From: an uncultured Lysobacteraceae bacterium
GTDB lineage: Bacteria; Pseudomonadota; Gammaproteobacteria; Xanthomonadales; Rhodanobacteraceae
NCBI GenBank assembly: GCA_946480705.1
Contig: CAMLLF010000066.1
Coordinates: forward strand, 1-10,826
Length of the DNA stretch: 10,826 nt
Direction: 5' to 3'
Positions within the stretch are counted from its first letter, which is position 1. Every line of letters begins with the position of its first letter. Of the stretch, positions 1 to 7,507 are shown one piece after another. The notes beneath the pieces were generated by a model. It searched no databases, was not told where the DNA came from, and saw only the letters and a list, made by a program, of their open reading frames with translations. The position numbers and the translations under genes are program-made.

Positions 1-135
1 AATTGCCTCACCTTGATCGACCACGACGGCACCACGCACCTGCCGACCGCGTCCAAGCGCGAGCTCGCACGGCAGCTCGTCGACATCGTCGCGCAGCGAC
101 TGGAACGCCGCGAAACCGGAGCGGCGCGCCGATGA
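1..135 (+). CDS. coaBC: CoaBC C-terminus (phosphopantothenoylcysteine decarboxylase / phosphopantothenate-cysteine ligase), 5' partial
   Basis: This is the last 44 codons of a gene entering from the left edge, read in frame 1 and ending in TGA at 133-135. The visible peptide includes [19 protein letters not shown] followed by a helix ending in [12 protein letters not shown]. This matches the C-terminal end of the CoaB (phosphopantothenate-cysteine ligase) domain, where a DG...LP...SK segment precedes the last helix. The bifunctional cytoplasmic enzyme converts phosphopantothenate and cysteine to phosphopantetheine on the coenzyme A pathway. The stop overlaps the dut start (ATGA), so the two are probably translationally coupled. 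The coaBC–dut–algC order is also known from Pseudomonas, which supports the call. The catalytic residues lie outside the window, so the identification rests on this tail and the neighbours. Confidence 0.85.
   Translation, partial: NCLTLIDHDGTTHLPTASKRELARQLVDIVAQRLERRETGAARR
118..121 (+). promoter_or_regulatory. Ribosome binding site for dut
   Basis: GGAG lies 10 nt before the ATG at 132, inside the end of coaBC. It supports this ATG over in-frame upstream codons within coaBC. Confidence 0.5.
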
Positions 136-587
136 TCGACGTCGAACTGCGAATTCTGGATGCGCGCGTCGGCACGACGATTCCGCTGCCGGCTTATGCA
201 ACACCGGGTTCGGCCGGCCTCGACCTGCGTGCCGCGCTGCAGGAGACGCTGGTACTGCACCCGGGACAGTCGGAACTGATCCCGACGGGCATCGCGATCC
301 ATATGCGCGACCGCAATTTCTGCGCGGTCATCCTGCCGCGCTCGGGGCTGGGTCATCGCCACGGCATCGTGCTCGGCAATCTCGTCGGCCTCATCGATTC
401 GGACTACCAGGGACCGCTCATGGTCTCGTGCTGGAACCGGTCCGAGCAGGCCTTTACCATCGTGCCTGGGGATCGTATTGCCCAGCTCGTTTTCCTGCCT
501 GTCGCCCATGCAGCTTTCCGTATCGTCGACGCGTTCGATCCGACCGAACGCGGCGACGGGGGCTTTGGTTCTTCGGGCGTTTCCTGA
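132..587 (+). CDS. dut: Deoxyuridine 5'-triphosphate nucleotidohydrolase (dUTPase)
   Basis: The product is a 151-residue trimeric cytoplasmic dUTPase that hydrolyses dUTP to dUMP and pyrophosphate, keeping uracil out of DNA and supplying dUMP for dTMP synthesis. All five family motifs are visible in order: motif 1 [10 protein letters not shown] (25-34, with the metal/catalytic Asp), motif 2 PRSGLG (69-74), motif 3 [11 protein letters not shown] (86-96, catalytic Asp89 and Tyr92), motif 4 [10 protein letters not shown] (112-121) and the C-terminal P-loop-like motif 5 [10 protein letters not shown] (140-149) that closes over the substrate. The length equals that of the E. coli enzyme. The start at 132 overlaps the coaBC stop by 4 nt. 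An open frame continues upstream to position 3, but it lies within coaBC and would add a non-homologous Arg-rich extension. Confidence 0.97.
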   Translation: MIDVELRILDARVGTTIPLPAYATPGSAGLDLRAALQETLVLHPGQSELIPTGIAIHMRDRNFCAVILPRSGLGHRHGIVLGNLVGLIDSDYQGPLMVSCWNRSEQAFTIVPGDRIAQLVFLPVAHAAFRIVDAFDPTERGDGGFGSSGVS

Positions 588-594
588 TCGGCGC

Positions 595-601
595 GGGGGA
601 G
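595..601 (+). promoter_or_regulatory. Ribosome binding site for algC
   Basis: A purine run GGGGGAG ends 8 nt before the ATG at 610. It decides that start over an in-frame ATG at 478, which lies inside dut. Confidence 0.6.
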
Positions 602-609
602 TTCAGCGG

Positions 610-3045
610 ATGAAGAAGAAGCAGGGCGATGCGGCGCGCAACGGAGCGGGCGAGGGCGGCGACAGGCCGGCCGCGTCGCGCCTGAAGCTGCCTGCGCTGG
701 ACTGGCGCCGACTGCTGCCGATTTCCGCGGCGACCGTGCTGGCCGCCGCGGCGTTGTTCTTTGCGTGGCAGGTCGTACAGGTCTGGCGCGAGCAGGCGGC
801 CCTGAGCAACCTCGCGCTGCAGCGGCAAGCGCAGTCGCAGAGTCTGGCCGAGGTCATCGGCGGCCTGCGCGAGCGCATTTCCGCGGCGCTGCATTCGCCG
901 GCCGTCATGCAGCCGCTGCAGAGCGGCGACCCGGCGCAGCGCGAAGCGGCCATCGCGGCGCTGCGCGCGGCGATGCCGGAAGTCGTCGAAGTCTATTTTT
1001 TCAGCGCCGAACTCAAGGAAGTGCTCGGCTCCGACCTGCGCACGTTCGGCTACGCGAAGGCGGCGCAGCTGATCCAGGCGCAGAGCGGATCGGCCGACGC
1101 GCAGTCGGTCGTGATCGGCAAGAACGGCCGCATGATCACGTTCGCCGAAACCGTGAAGGCCGGCACCCAGGACGTCGCCGTCGCCTGGGTCGCGATTCCG
1201 ATGCAGCCCGTGTTCGATGCGTTTTCCACATCGGATAGCGGCGACGGTCGTCTCGAGCTGCGCCAGGGCACGGGCAACCCCACCGACCTCGTGCTGCTCG
1301 GCATCGGCGCCGGCGGCGCTGCCGGACCGGTACCGGATCTCGGGCTGCCGGTCGCCGGCACCGCGTTCCGCGTCGCGCAGCTGCCGCCGCAACTGTTCGT
1401 GCTTGTTTCCGACAACCCGTGGCTGCCGCTCGTGCTGGCCTTCGTCTTCGGCATTGCCGCGCTGGTCGCGCTGTGGCTGCGCAAGGTCGGCTGGCACGAA
1501 GGCATGGCGGTACTGCGCGGCAAGCTCGTCAAGGGCAAAGCCGAAGAGCCCGAAGTCACGATGGCCGAAGTGCTCCAGGCCGAAGCGCGCCCCGCGCGGA
1601 CGCCGCGCGCGCCGCCGGCGGGCGGTCCCAAGCCCGCTGCCGCGGCGCCGTCGTCGGCTTCGCGACTGCCGCTCGACCGCAGCATCTTCCGCGCGTACGA
1701 CATCCGCGGCGTCGTCGGCAAGACGCTGGACCGCGACATCGCGCGGCAGATCGGCCGTGCGATCGGCAGCGAAGGCGTCGAGCGCGGCCTGAGCGAAATC
1801 GTCGTCGGCCGCGACGGCCGCCTGTCCGGACCGGATCTCGCGGCGGGCCTGATCGAGGGCCTGCGCCAGGCCGGCATGAACGTGATCGACATCGGCCAGG
1901 TGCCGACGCCGCTCGTCTACTACGCGACTTATCAGCTCAACACCGGTTCGGGCATCTCGCTGACCGGCAGCCACAATCCGCCCGACTACAACGGTTTCAA
2001 GATCGTGCTCGGCGGCGAAACGCTGGCCGAGCAGGCGATCCAGTCGCTGTACGTGCGTATCGCCGAGAACCGCTTCACGAGCGGCAATGGCACGTTGCAG
2101 TCGATGGACGTCAAGGCCGACTACATCGACCGCGTCGTCGGCGACATCCAGGTCGACGGCCGCCTGCGCGTGGTCGTCGACTGCGGCAACGGCGTGCCGG
2201 GCCTGATCGCCCCGGCCGTGCTCGAAGGCATCGGCTGCGAGGTCATGCCGCTGTACTGCGACGTCGACGGCGAATTCCCGAATCACCACCCCGATCCGTC
2301 GGACCTGCGCAACCTGCGCGACCTGATCCTGACCGTCAAACAGGTCGGCGCCGACCTGGGCCTCGCGTTCGACGGCGACGGCGACCGCCTGGGCGTCGTG
2401 ACCAAGACCGGGGAAGTGATCTTCCCGGACCGTCTGCTGATGCTGTTCGCGAAGGACGTGCTCGTGCGCAATCCGGGCGCGACGATCATCTACGACGTGA
2501 AATGCACGGGCAAGCTGCAGCCGGAAATCCTCAAGCACGGCGGCAGCCCGATCATGTGGAAGACCGGCCATTCGCTGATCAAGGCGAAGATGCGCGAGAC
2601 CGAAGCCGAACTCGCCGGCGAGATGAGCGGCCACTTCTTCTTCAAGGAACGCTGGTACGGCTTCGACGACGGCATCTACGCCGCGGCACGCCTGCTCGAA
2701 ATCCTCGCGGGCGACATGGAAGGCCGCGATCCGCAGCAGATCTTCGACAGCCTCGCCAAGGGCACGAGCACGCCCGAACTCAAGATCGAGATGCACGAGG
2801 GCGAGCACTATCGCTTCATAGAACGCTTCCGCGAGCGCGCGAGCTTCGAGGGCGCGCGCGTGACGACCATCGACGGCGTGCGCGCCGACTGGCCCGACGG
2901 CTGGGGCCTCGTGCGCGCGTCGAACACGACGCCGGTGCTCGTGCTGCGCTTCGACGCCGACAACGAGCAGACGCTGCTGCGCATCCAGGACGTGTTCCGG
3001 CGCCAGCTGCTCGCACTCGATCCGAATCTCAAGCTGCCGTTCTGA
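610..3045 (+). CDS. algC: Membrane-anchored phosphomannomutase/phosphoglucomutase (long AlgC form)
   Basis: This 811-residue protein has an alpha-D-phosphohexomutase core that interconverts mannose-6-P/mannose-1-P and glucose-6-P/glucose-1-P, supplying nucleotide sugars for LPS and exopolysaccharide. The core starts near residue 355 (SIFRAYDIRG, 358-367). It carries the phosphoserine loop TGSHNP (Ser454), the Mg-binding loop DGDGDR (588-593), the sugar-binding loop GEMSGH (670-675) and the phosphate-binding loop RASNTTP (769-775), so it should be active. Ahead of it are a Lys-rich N-terminus, a membrane segment (about 36-58), a region of about 210 residues with coiled-coil-like and globular parts, a second membrane segment (271-290) and a Pro/Ala-rich linker (about 330-356). 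The predicted topology puts the 60-270 region outside the cytoplasm and the enzyme inside. The gene sits 22 nt after dut, probably in the same operon. A long AlgC next to dut is also known in Pseudomonas; xanthomonad XanA is an alternative name for related enzymes. Confidence 0.93.
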   Translation: MKKKQGDAARNGAGEGGDRPAASRLKLPALDWRRLLPISAATVLAAAALFFAWQVVQVWREQAALSNLALQRQAQSQSLAEVIGGLRERISAALHSPAVMQPLQSGDPAQREAAIAALRAAMPEVVEVYFFSAELKEVLGSDLRTFGYAKAAQLIQAQSGSADAQSVVIGKNGRMITFAETVKAGTQDVAVAWVAIPMQPVFDAFSTSDSGDGRLELRQGTGNPTDLVLLGIGAGGAAGPVPDLGLPVAGTAFRVAQLPPQLFVLVSDNPWLPLVLAFVFGIAALVALWLRKVGWHEGMAVLRGKLVKGKAEEPEVTMAEVLQAEARPARTPRAPPAGGPKPAAAAPSSASRLPLDRSIFRAYDIRGVVGKTLDRDIARQIGRAIGSEGVERGLSEIVVGRDGRLSGPDLAAGLIEGLRQAGMNVIDIGQVPTPLVYYATYQLNTGSGISLTGSHNPPDYNGFKIVLGGETLAEQAIQSLYVRIAENRFTSGNGTLQSMDVKADYIDRVVGDIQVDGRLRVVVDCGNGVPGLIAPAVLEGIGCEVMPLYCDVDGEFPNHHPDPSDLRNLRDLILTVKQVGADLGLAFDGDGDRLGVVTKTGEVIFPDRLLMLFAKDVLVRNPGATIIYDVKCTGKLQPEILKHGGSPIMWKTGHSLIKAKMRETEAELAGEMSGHFFFKERWYGFDDGIYAAARLLEILAGDMEGRDPQQIFDSLAKGTSTPELKIEMHEGEHYRFIERFRERASFEGARVTTIDGVRADWPDGWGLVRASNTTPVLVLRFDADNEQTLLRIQDVFRRQLLALDPNLKLPF

Positions 3046-3049
3046 GACG

Positions 3050-3074
3050 CCGCACGACGGATGCCGTCGTACGG
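3050..3074 (+). terminator. Candidate terminator hairpin after algC
   Basis: An 11-bp stem with one mismatch (3050-3060 pairing with 3064-3074) and an ATG loop starts 4 nt after the algC stop. It is followed by TGTTTG, a weak T-rich stretch. The T-run lies only on the + strand side, so it fits the end of algC better than the end of the convergent - strand genes. Loop size and T-tract are marginal for an intrinsic terminator. Confidence 0.5.
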
Positions 3075-3194
3075 TGTTTGATCCCTATGGCTGATCGCGA
3101 ACGCCGGGGGCTGCGGCCGGCGGTTCGTCCGCCGAGCGGCCGACCAGCATGGCCGTGCCGATATCCCTGCCGCCCATCTGGTCCGCAACACGAA
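3075..3194. other. Junction region between algC terminator and decayed B' copy
   Basis: These 120 bases show no homology to the propeller genes that I can see. On the - strand a stretch of about 34 codons with high third-position GC runs to a TAG at 3085-3087 (GGRDIGTAMLVGRSADEPP is visible in it), in a frame different from that of B'. It may be the 3' remnant of another gene fused to B' by the deletion that removed the B' 3' end. It has no start of its own and I do not recognise it. Confidence 0.35.
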
Positions 3195-3765
3195 GGCAGG
3201 TTGTCGGCCGTCGACAAGAACGCGCGGAAGCGGCCGTCCGCGCTGGCGTTGCCGGCATTGCTGGCCGAGACGCCCCCAGCACCGTCGCCGCCGCGGCTCA
3301 GCATTGCCACGGTGCCGGCCGGGCGGCCGAGCCGATAGACCGGATCGACGCCGTTCGTCGGTTCGCCCGCGACAGGTGCCGGGCGGCTGTCGAACACGAT
3401 GTGGCGTCCATCGTCGGACACGCCTGCAGCACCGGGAACGGCAAGCTCGGGCGCATCCTCGCCCGTGTCGATCCTCGCGACGTCTCCTGTTGCGCGGTCG
3501 TGAATGAGCAGATGCCGACGGCCGTTTACGTCGCCCGGCACAAGGTTGCCCGCGGTCGACGCGAACAGCACGAAGCGGCCGTTCGGCGACACGCCGAACG
3601 GGCCGGTCGACGAACCGTCGGCTCCGATGCGCGCAGCGATATCGGTGCGGGGTGGAGTTTCGCGAGCGGCGGACTTGCCAATGCCGACGCCGTGAGGAGG
3701 GTCAGCGCGGCCAGTCCATGGCGCACGCTGCGCGAATCATGAGCATGTCAGCGTGTCCGTTGCAT
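3195..3765 (-). pseudogene. B': decayed and 3'-truncated copy of the double-propeller gene B
   Basis: Read from 3765 leftward, this matches the first 193 codons of the intact gene at 4865-7474: the MQRTR start, signal peptide (GLAALT...SALASPP), then repeats 1, 2 and part of 3. Shared stretches include SPNGRFVLFASTAGNLV and ARIDTGEDAPELAV. Lesions: a TGA as codon 6 (3748-3750); a 6-nt loss in the signal peptide; a 1-nt deletion at about 3650 that throws the signal peptide out of frame with the repeats; loss of the GAGGAG ribosome binding site in the shortened spacer before the start; and loss of everything after repeat 3, homology ending near 3195. Blades 4-14 and the C-terminal tail are absent. 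It lies 25 nt downstream of C', the same order as the intact pair. It is not expected to give a functional protein. Confidence 0.9.
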
Positions 3766-3790
3766 GACCGCTGGGTTGCGCTCGCGTGCG

Positions 3791-4682
3791 CTATTGGAAG
3801 CCGTCGGAAAAGAGCGCGTCGTTGACGCGTGTGATGAAGACGTCGGTCAGGTCGTCGCGCGTGGAAAGAAAGGCGATGTGGCTGCCGTCGGCCGACAGCT
3901 GCGGCTGGCTCGTCATCGTGTCTGTCGTCTCGCGCGGGAACCAGGTCAATGTGCGGAACTGACCGCTGTTGCGATCGAGCACGTACAGCTTTGATCTCCG
4001 CGCGTCGTCGAACGCGCTGAGACCGCTGTCGAGTTCCCGGTTGATCACCGCCACGAATCGGCCGTCGTCGGAGATCGCCGGGTCGACCGCGGAAATCGAG
4101 GGGCTCCCGGCGTGGGAACGAGCGTCGTCGTCCGGCGTTGCGGTCGCGCAGGTACGCCCGCGACACGCTCGATCCGCCGACGGCGACGAAGTTCGTTGCG
4201 CTGCTTGTCAGCAACGCGATGCTTCCGCCCTGGGCGAAATCGACGAACGTCGAATCGTGATTGCCCTGTTGGCCCGATGAGCTGACGCTGACGTCCGCCG
4301 AGATGCCGCCGCGCGCGTCCTCGAGCGATTGCCACGGACCCGCATTGGCTTCGCTGCCGTCGTCGGCAAGGTTGACGCGCTCGAGCGAGCCGTCATTGGC
4401 GTCGTGCAAAAACACGTCGGTGCGGCCGTTGGTATCGCCGCTGACGAGATTGCTGGCCGCCGAGGCGAACAGCACGAAGCGATGGTCGCCGGATCGGGCG
4501 AGCAGGTTCGGCGACGGGCCGTTGCCGTCGATGTGGCCGACGATCGTCGTGCGATCGACGAGTTCGATACCCGGGATCGCGGCGCGAACCGGCACTGCGA
4601 GCGGCAGCGCCGACGCGATCGCGAGACGGATCGGCAGAGCCTGGATATGCGTTCGGCTAGAGCGAATCAGGAAGGCATGCAT
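3791..4682 (-). pseudogene. C': internally deleted, frameshifted copy of the double-propeller gene C
   Basis: This is a degraded copy of the gene at 7508-10066. It starts at ATG 4682 with a signal peptide 10 codons longer than in C, then AAIPGIELVDRTTI and repeat 1. At about 4292 repeat 2 (ISAD) joins directly to repeat 11 (VSVSSSG), an in-frame loss matching C codons 121-676 (1668 nt). Repeats 12-14 follow with about 90% identity in the best stretch (GQQGNHDSTF to RAYLRDRNAG). Two single-base deletions, near 4128 and 4101, then shift the frame twice. A 27-nt loss at 3841-3849 removes the DDGNGGMTD loop of repeat 14. The end (LFSDGFQ, TAG at 3791) is intact. These lesions add up exactly to the length difference from C. 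No clear Shine-Dalgarno precedes the ATG. Functional translation is very unlikely. Confidence 0.92.
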
Positions 4683-4864
4683 CGTGGATTGCCCGTCGGC
4701 ACCGGTATGGCGCCGCTTCCCCGAGCCCAGACGCCGTTTGAGCAAACCGATGATCACGTCCGCGACGGCGGCGGCCGGTCGCTCGAACCGGCCGGCGAAG
4801 ATCGCGTGATTTGCGGTGGCCTTCGTTTCCGGGCGCGATCCACGGAGGACGTGTGGCGGCAGTG
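4683..4864. other. Intergenic spacer between intact B and decayed C'
   Basis: These 182 bases hold no gene. The half nearest C' aligns with the region upstream of C (shared, - strand: GTGATCAT, GGGAAGCGGC, GTGCCG). The half nearest B shows nothing I recognise and no intrinsic terminator for B. Confidence 0.6.
4750..4794 (-). promoter_or_regulatory. Conserved upstream element of C' (hairpin plus ATGATCACG)
   Basis: A perfect 8-bp stem (CGGCCGGT at 4772-4779, ACCGGCCG at 4787-4794, 7-nt loop) sits 13 nt from ATGATCACG (4750-4758, + strand text). The same arrangement is found upstream of C. The role is unknown; there is no T-tract, so an intrinsic terminator is unlikely. Confidence 0.4.
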
Positions 4865-7474
4865 CTACTGAAAGTCGTCGGCGAACAGCCGGTCCATGAG
4901 ATCGGTCAGGAATACGTCGGTGAACGCGCCGTTGCCGTCGGCCGGATCGAGATCCGATCGCGTCGAGTTGAACACGACGAAGCGGCCGTCCGCCGAGAAG
5001 CGCGGCGCCTCGATTGCGCCGGCTGCTGCCGCGGCGGCGTACCAGGTCAGCGGACGGTAGCTGCCGTCCGCGTCGTCGAACAGGATGAGTTTCGCGCGCC
5101 CGCTGTCGTCGAACGCGCTCATGCCGCTGTCGGTCGCCGCAGTGACGAACGCGATGCGCCGGCCGTCCGCCGACAAGGCGGGCCAGTCGCCCGACTTTTC
5201 GGCATCGCCCGACAGGGCCAGCACGCGCGTCGCCGCCGCCGAGCGGTCGCGCAGGTAGACGCGTGCACGTGCCGATGTGGCGCCGGCGGCAAAGTTCGTC
5301 GAAAGACTCGTGAACACGATGCGCTCGCCGTCGTCGGACACGCCGTAGGGATAGGAACCCCAATCGCCTTGCGCACCGTTCGTCGTGACGCTCGCGCGAT
5401 AGGTCGTCGCGTTGTCGCGGTCGTGCACGAAGGCATCGGCCTGGTTGTTCGTATCGCCCGCAGCCAGATTCGGTGCTCGGCTCGCATAGGCGACGAAGCG
5501 TCCTGATGCGGAAATGCGGACGCTCTGCATGCGCCCGTTCGCCGGATTGAGCGCGGGTTCGCCGGCATCGTTGCGGCTGACGAGCGACGTGGCCGCCGAC
5601 TGGAGATCGCGGACATAGACCTGACAGCCGCTGATCGAGGTCGACGTCAGGTCGGTCGCGCACGAGGTGAACGCGACGAAACGTCCGTCGGCCGATATGT
5701 GCGCGCCTTCGCTCGCGCCATCCGCCGCTCCCTCGTCGGCCGCGATGCTGACGAGTTCGACGAGGCCGCTGGCCAGTGTGTAGCGATAGACCTCGCGCTG
5801 CGTGCCCGATGCCGGAGCGGCCAGCGCGCCGCAACTGTCGAAGACCACGAAGCGCGCGTCTGCCGAAAGGGTCGGCTTTGCACTTGCGCACGTGCTCTCG
5901 CCGTCGTCGTCCTGCACGCTGACGCGACGTGTCGTACCGCTCTGCCGGTCGCGCACGAACACGTCGGCGGCGCCGTTCGTATCGCCGGCAACGAGATTGC
6001 TCGCCTGCGATGCGAAGGCGACGTAGCGGCCGTCGGCGCTGACGCTCGCACTCACGGCATTGCCCGCGCCCTGGAAGCGGTCGTTGCTGTGATCGTTCGC
6101 GAAAGGCCCGACCGACGACGGCGGCGTCGTACCGATGGCCTGCACGGTGCCGCTCGCCGTGTCGGCACGAAACAGCTGCGCTTCGCGGCGATCGGGCTCG
6201 ACGTGGCTGCTCGCGAAGATCAACGCGCTGCCGTCGCCGGCGAGCGCCAGCGACGATTCGGTCGGCGCGAGCTCGGGAGCCGTGTGGCTGTGCACGGCAT
6301 GCTGGTTCGCGCCTGTGTCGCGAATGTAATAAGTGAACAACTGTGCACCTGCGACACTATCGAGCGCGAGCCAGGCGATGCGCTGTCCGTCGGCCGAGAC
6401 CGCAGCACATTGGCTGTAGGCGAACTGCCCCGGGGGCTGATCGGCGCTGACGCGCTGCGTCGCCCCCGTCGTCCGGTCGAAACGATAGACGTCCGGCAGG
6501 CCGTTCGAATCTGCCGGATCGACCGCGGCCGACGTCGCAAACACCGCGTAGCGACCGTCATGGCTGAGGTTCGTCAGGCTGCAGCCGAGACTGAAGAAGC
6601 GAACACCGGGCGTCGGCGACGGTTCGGGGAGCTGCGCGCCCGTCGTCGACACGCTGACGCGTTGCGTCATGCCGGACTGCAGGTCGTGCAGGAACAGGTC
6701 TTCGCGAAAATTCGTATCGCCGGCGATCAGGTTTTCCGCCTCCGACAGGAACAGCACGTAACGACCGTCGGCCGAGAGCTGCGGACGGCTGCTGTTGCCG
6801 CCGCCCGCCGCGCCACCGGCTGCAACGGACGCGAGGCGCAGCGATCCGTCGTTCGCGTCGTGGACATAGATCTGCTCGTACGGCGACGTGCCGCCGGGCA
6901 GGTTGCTCGCCGCCGACGAGAAGACGCTGAAGCGGCCGTCGGCGCTGACGTTGCCGGCGTTGCTGGACGAGACACCCGCGCCGCTGCTGCTGCTGCGGCT
7001 CAGCATCGTCACCGTGCCGTTCGATCGGTCGAGGCGATAGACCTGATCGACACCATTCGTCGGTTCGTTCACGAGCGACGCCGAGCGGCTGTCGAACACG
7101 ACGTAGCGACCGTCGTCGGAGACGCCGGCAGCGCCGAGAACCGCGAGCTCGGGTGCATCTTCGCCCGTGTCTATCCTCGCGACATCTCCCGTTGTGCGAT
7201 CGTGGACGAACAGATCGCGACGGCCGTTGATGTCGCCCGATACGAGGTTGCCCGCGGTCGACGCGAACAGCACGAAGCGGCCGTTCGGCGAAATACCGAA
7301 CGGGCCGGTCGATGAGCCGTCGGCTTCGATACGCGCGGCGATATCGGTCAGACTGACGAGTTCCGCCGGTGGCGGACTCGCCAATGCCGATATCGTGAAC
7401 AGGGCCGAGGTCAGCGCGGCGAGTCCATTGCGCACCAGGTGCGAATCGCGACGACGTCTGCGTGTCCGTTGCAT
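4865..7474 (-). CDS. Gene B: exported 14-repeat PD40/TolB-like double beta-propeller protein
   Basis: This 869-residue protein has an Arg-rich N-terminus, a hydrophobic signal segment and a likely cleavage after Ala32 (ALA-S). Fourteen repeats of 50-70 residues follow, each opening with S-x-D-G-R-(F/Y)-V-x-F and commonly carrying D-T-N-G-x-x-D-V-(F/Y) and DR-x-x-G-T-T-x-R-V-S. They start at residues 62, 119, 177, 234, 304, 360, 412, 479, 537, 594, 655, 713, 768 and 827. Fourteen repeats suggest two seven-bladed propellers, with repeat 8 opening the second. Cys529, 548, 605 and 617 align with four cysteines in C; Cys298 and 356 are specific to B. The protein ends in LFADDFQ. The ATG at 7474 has GAGGAG 9 nt upstream. 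It is 33 nt downstream of C and probably co-transcribed. PD40 repeats are known from TolB and many secreted proteins; they do not give a specific function. A binding or scaffold role is inference. Confidence 0.93.
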   Translation of the reverse strand: MQRTRRRRRDSHLVRNGLAALTSALFTISALASPPPAELVSLTDIAARIEADGSSTGPFGISPNGRFVLFASTAGNLVSGDINGRRDLFVHDRTTGDVARIDTGEDAPELAVLGAAGVSDDGRYVVFDSRSASLVNEPTNGVDQVYRLDRSNGTVTMLSRSSSSGAGVSSSNAGNVSADGRFSVFSSAASNLPGGTSPYEQIYVHDANDGSLRLASVAAGGAAGGGNSSRPQLSADGRYVLFLSEAENLIAGDTNFREDLFLHDLQSGMTQRVSVSTTGAQLPEPSPTPGVRFFSLGCSLTNLSHDGRYAVFATSAAVDPADSNGLPDVYRFDRTTGATQRVSADQPPGQFAYSQCAAVSADGQRIAWLALDSVAGAQLFTYYIRDTGANQHAVHSHTAPELAPTESSLALAGDGSALIFASSHVEPDRREAQLFRADTASGTVQAIGTTPPSSVGPFANDHSNDRFQGAGNAVSASVSADGRYVAFASQASNLVAGDTNGAADVFVRDRQSGTTRRVSVQDDDGESTCASAKPTLSADARFVVFDSCGALAAPASGTQREVYRYTLASGLVELVSIAADEGAADGASEGAHISADGRFVAFTSCATDLTSTSISGCQVYVRDLQSAATSLVSRNDAGEPALNPANGRMQSVRISASGRFVAYASRAPNLAAGDTNNQADAFVHDRDNATTYRASVTTNGAQGDWGSYPYGVSDDGERIVFTSLSTNFAAGATSARARVYLRDRSAAATRVLALSGDAEKSGDWPALSADGRRIAFVTAATDSGMSAFDDSGRAKLILFDDADGSYRPLTWYAAAAAAGAIEAPRFSADGRFVVFNSTRSDLDPADGNGAFTDVFLTDLMDRLFADDFQ

Positions 7475-7483
7475 GCTGCTGTG

Positions 7484-7489
7484 CTCCTC
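7484..7489 (-). promoter_or_regulatory. Ribosome binding site for gene B
   Basis: GAGGAG on the - strand lies 9 nt before the ATG at 7474, in the 33-nt spacer after C. The matching spacer before B' is 8 nt shorter and lacks this motif. Confidence 0.75.
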
Positions 7490-7507
7490 GGTTCTGTCGC
7501 TCGGGCG

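Larger units (their letters stand above)
3195..4794 (-). repeat. Decayed second copy of the [upstream element–C–B] cassette
   Basis: The order upstream element, C', short spacer, B' matches that of the intact unit at 6896-10189 on the same strand. The spacer is recognisable too: GCGTGTCCGTTGCATG next to the B and B' starts, and GCTATTGGAAGCC at the C and C' ends. This indicates one tandem duplication of the whole block, followed by deletions in the downstream copy. Confidence 0.85.

Noticed and set aside
454..2808. A 784-codon open frame on the - strand opposite algC
   Set aside because: It is antisense to a gene with all phosphohexomutase motifs; long antisense frames are common at this GC. 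Its composition is Arg/Ala/His-rich with no domain.
3195..4682. Frameshifts in C' and B' as sequencing errors
   Set aside because: There are many independent lesions (large deletion, slippage deletion, early stop, lost ribosome sites, substitutions), and the neighbouring intact genes have none.
5699..7315. A 538-codon + strand open frame opposite gene B
   Set aside because: It is a shadow of the repeat gene, and gene B has a ribosome site, signal peptide and paralogue.
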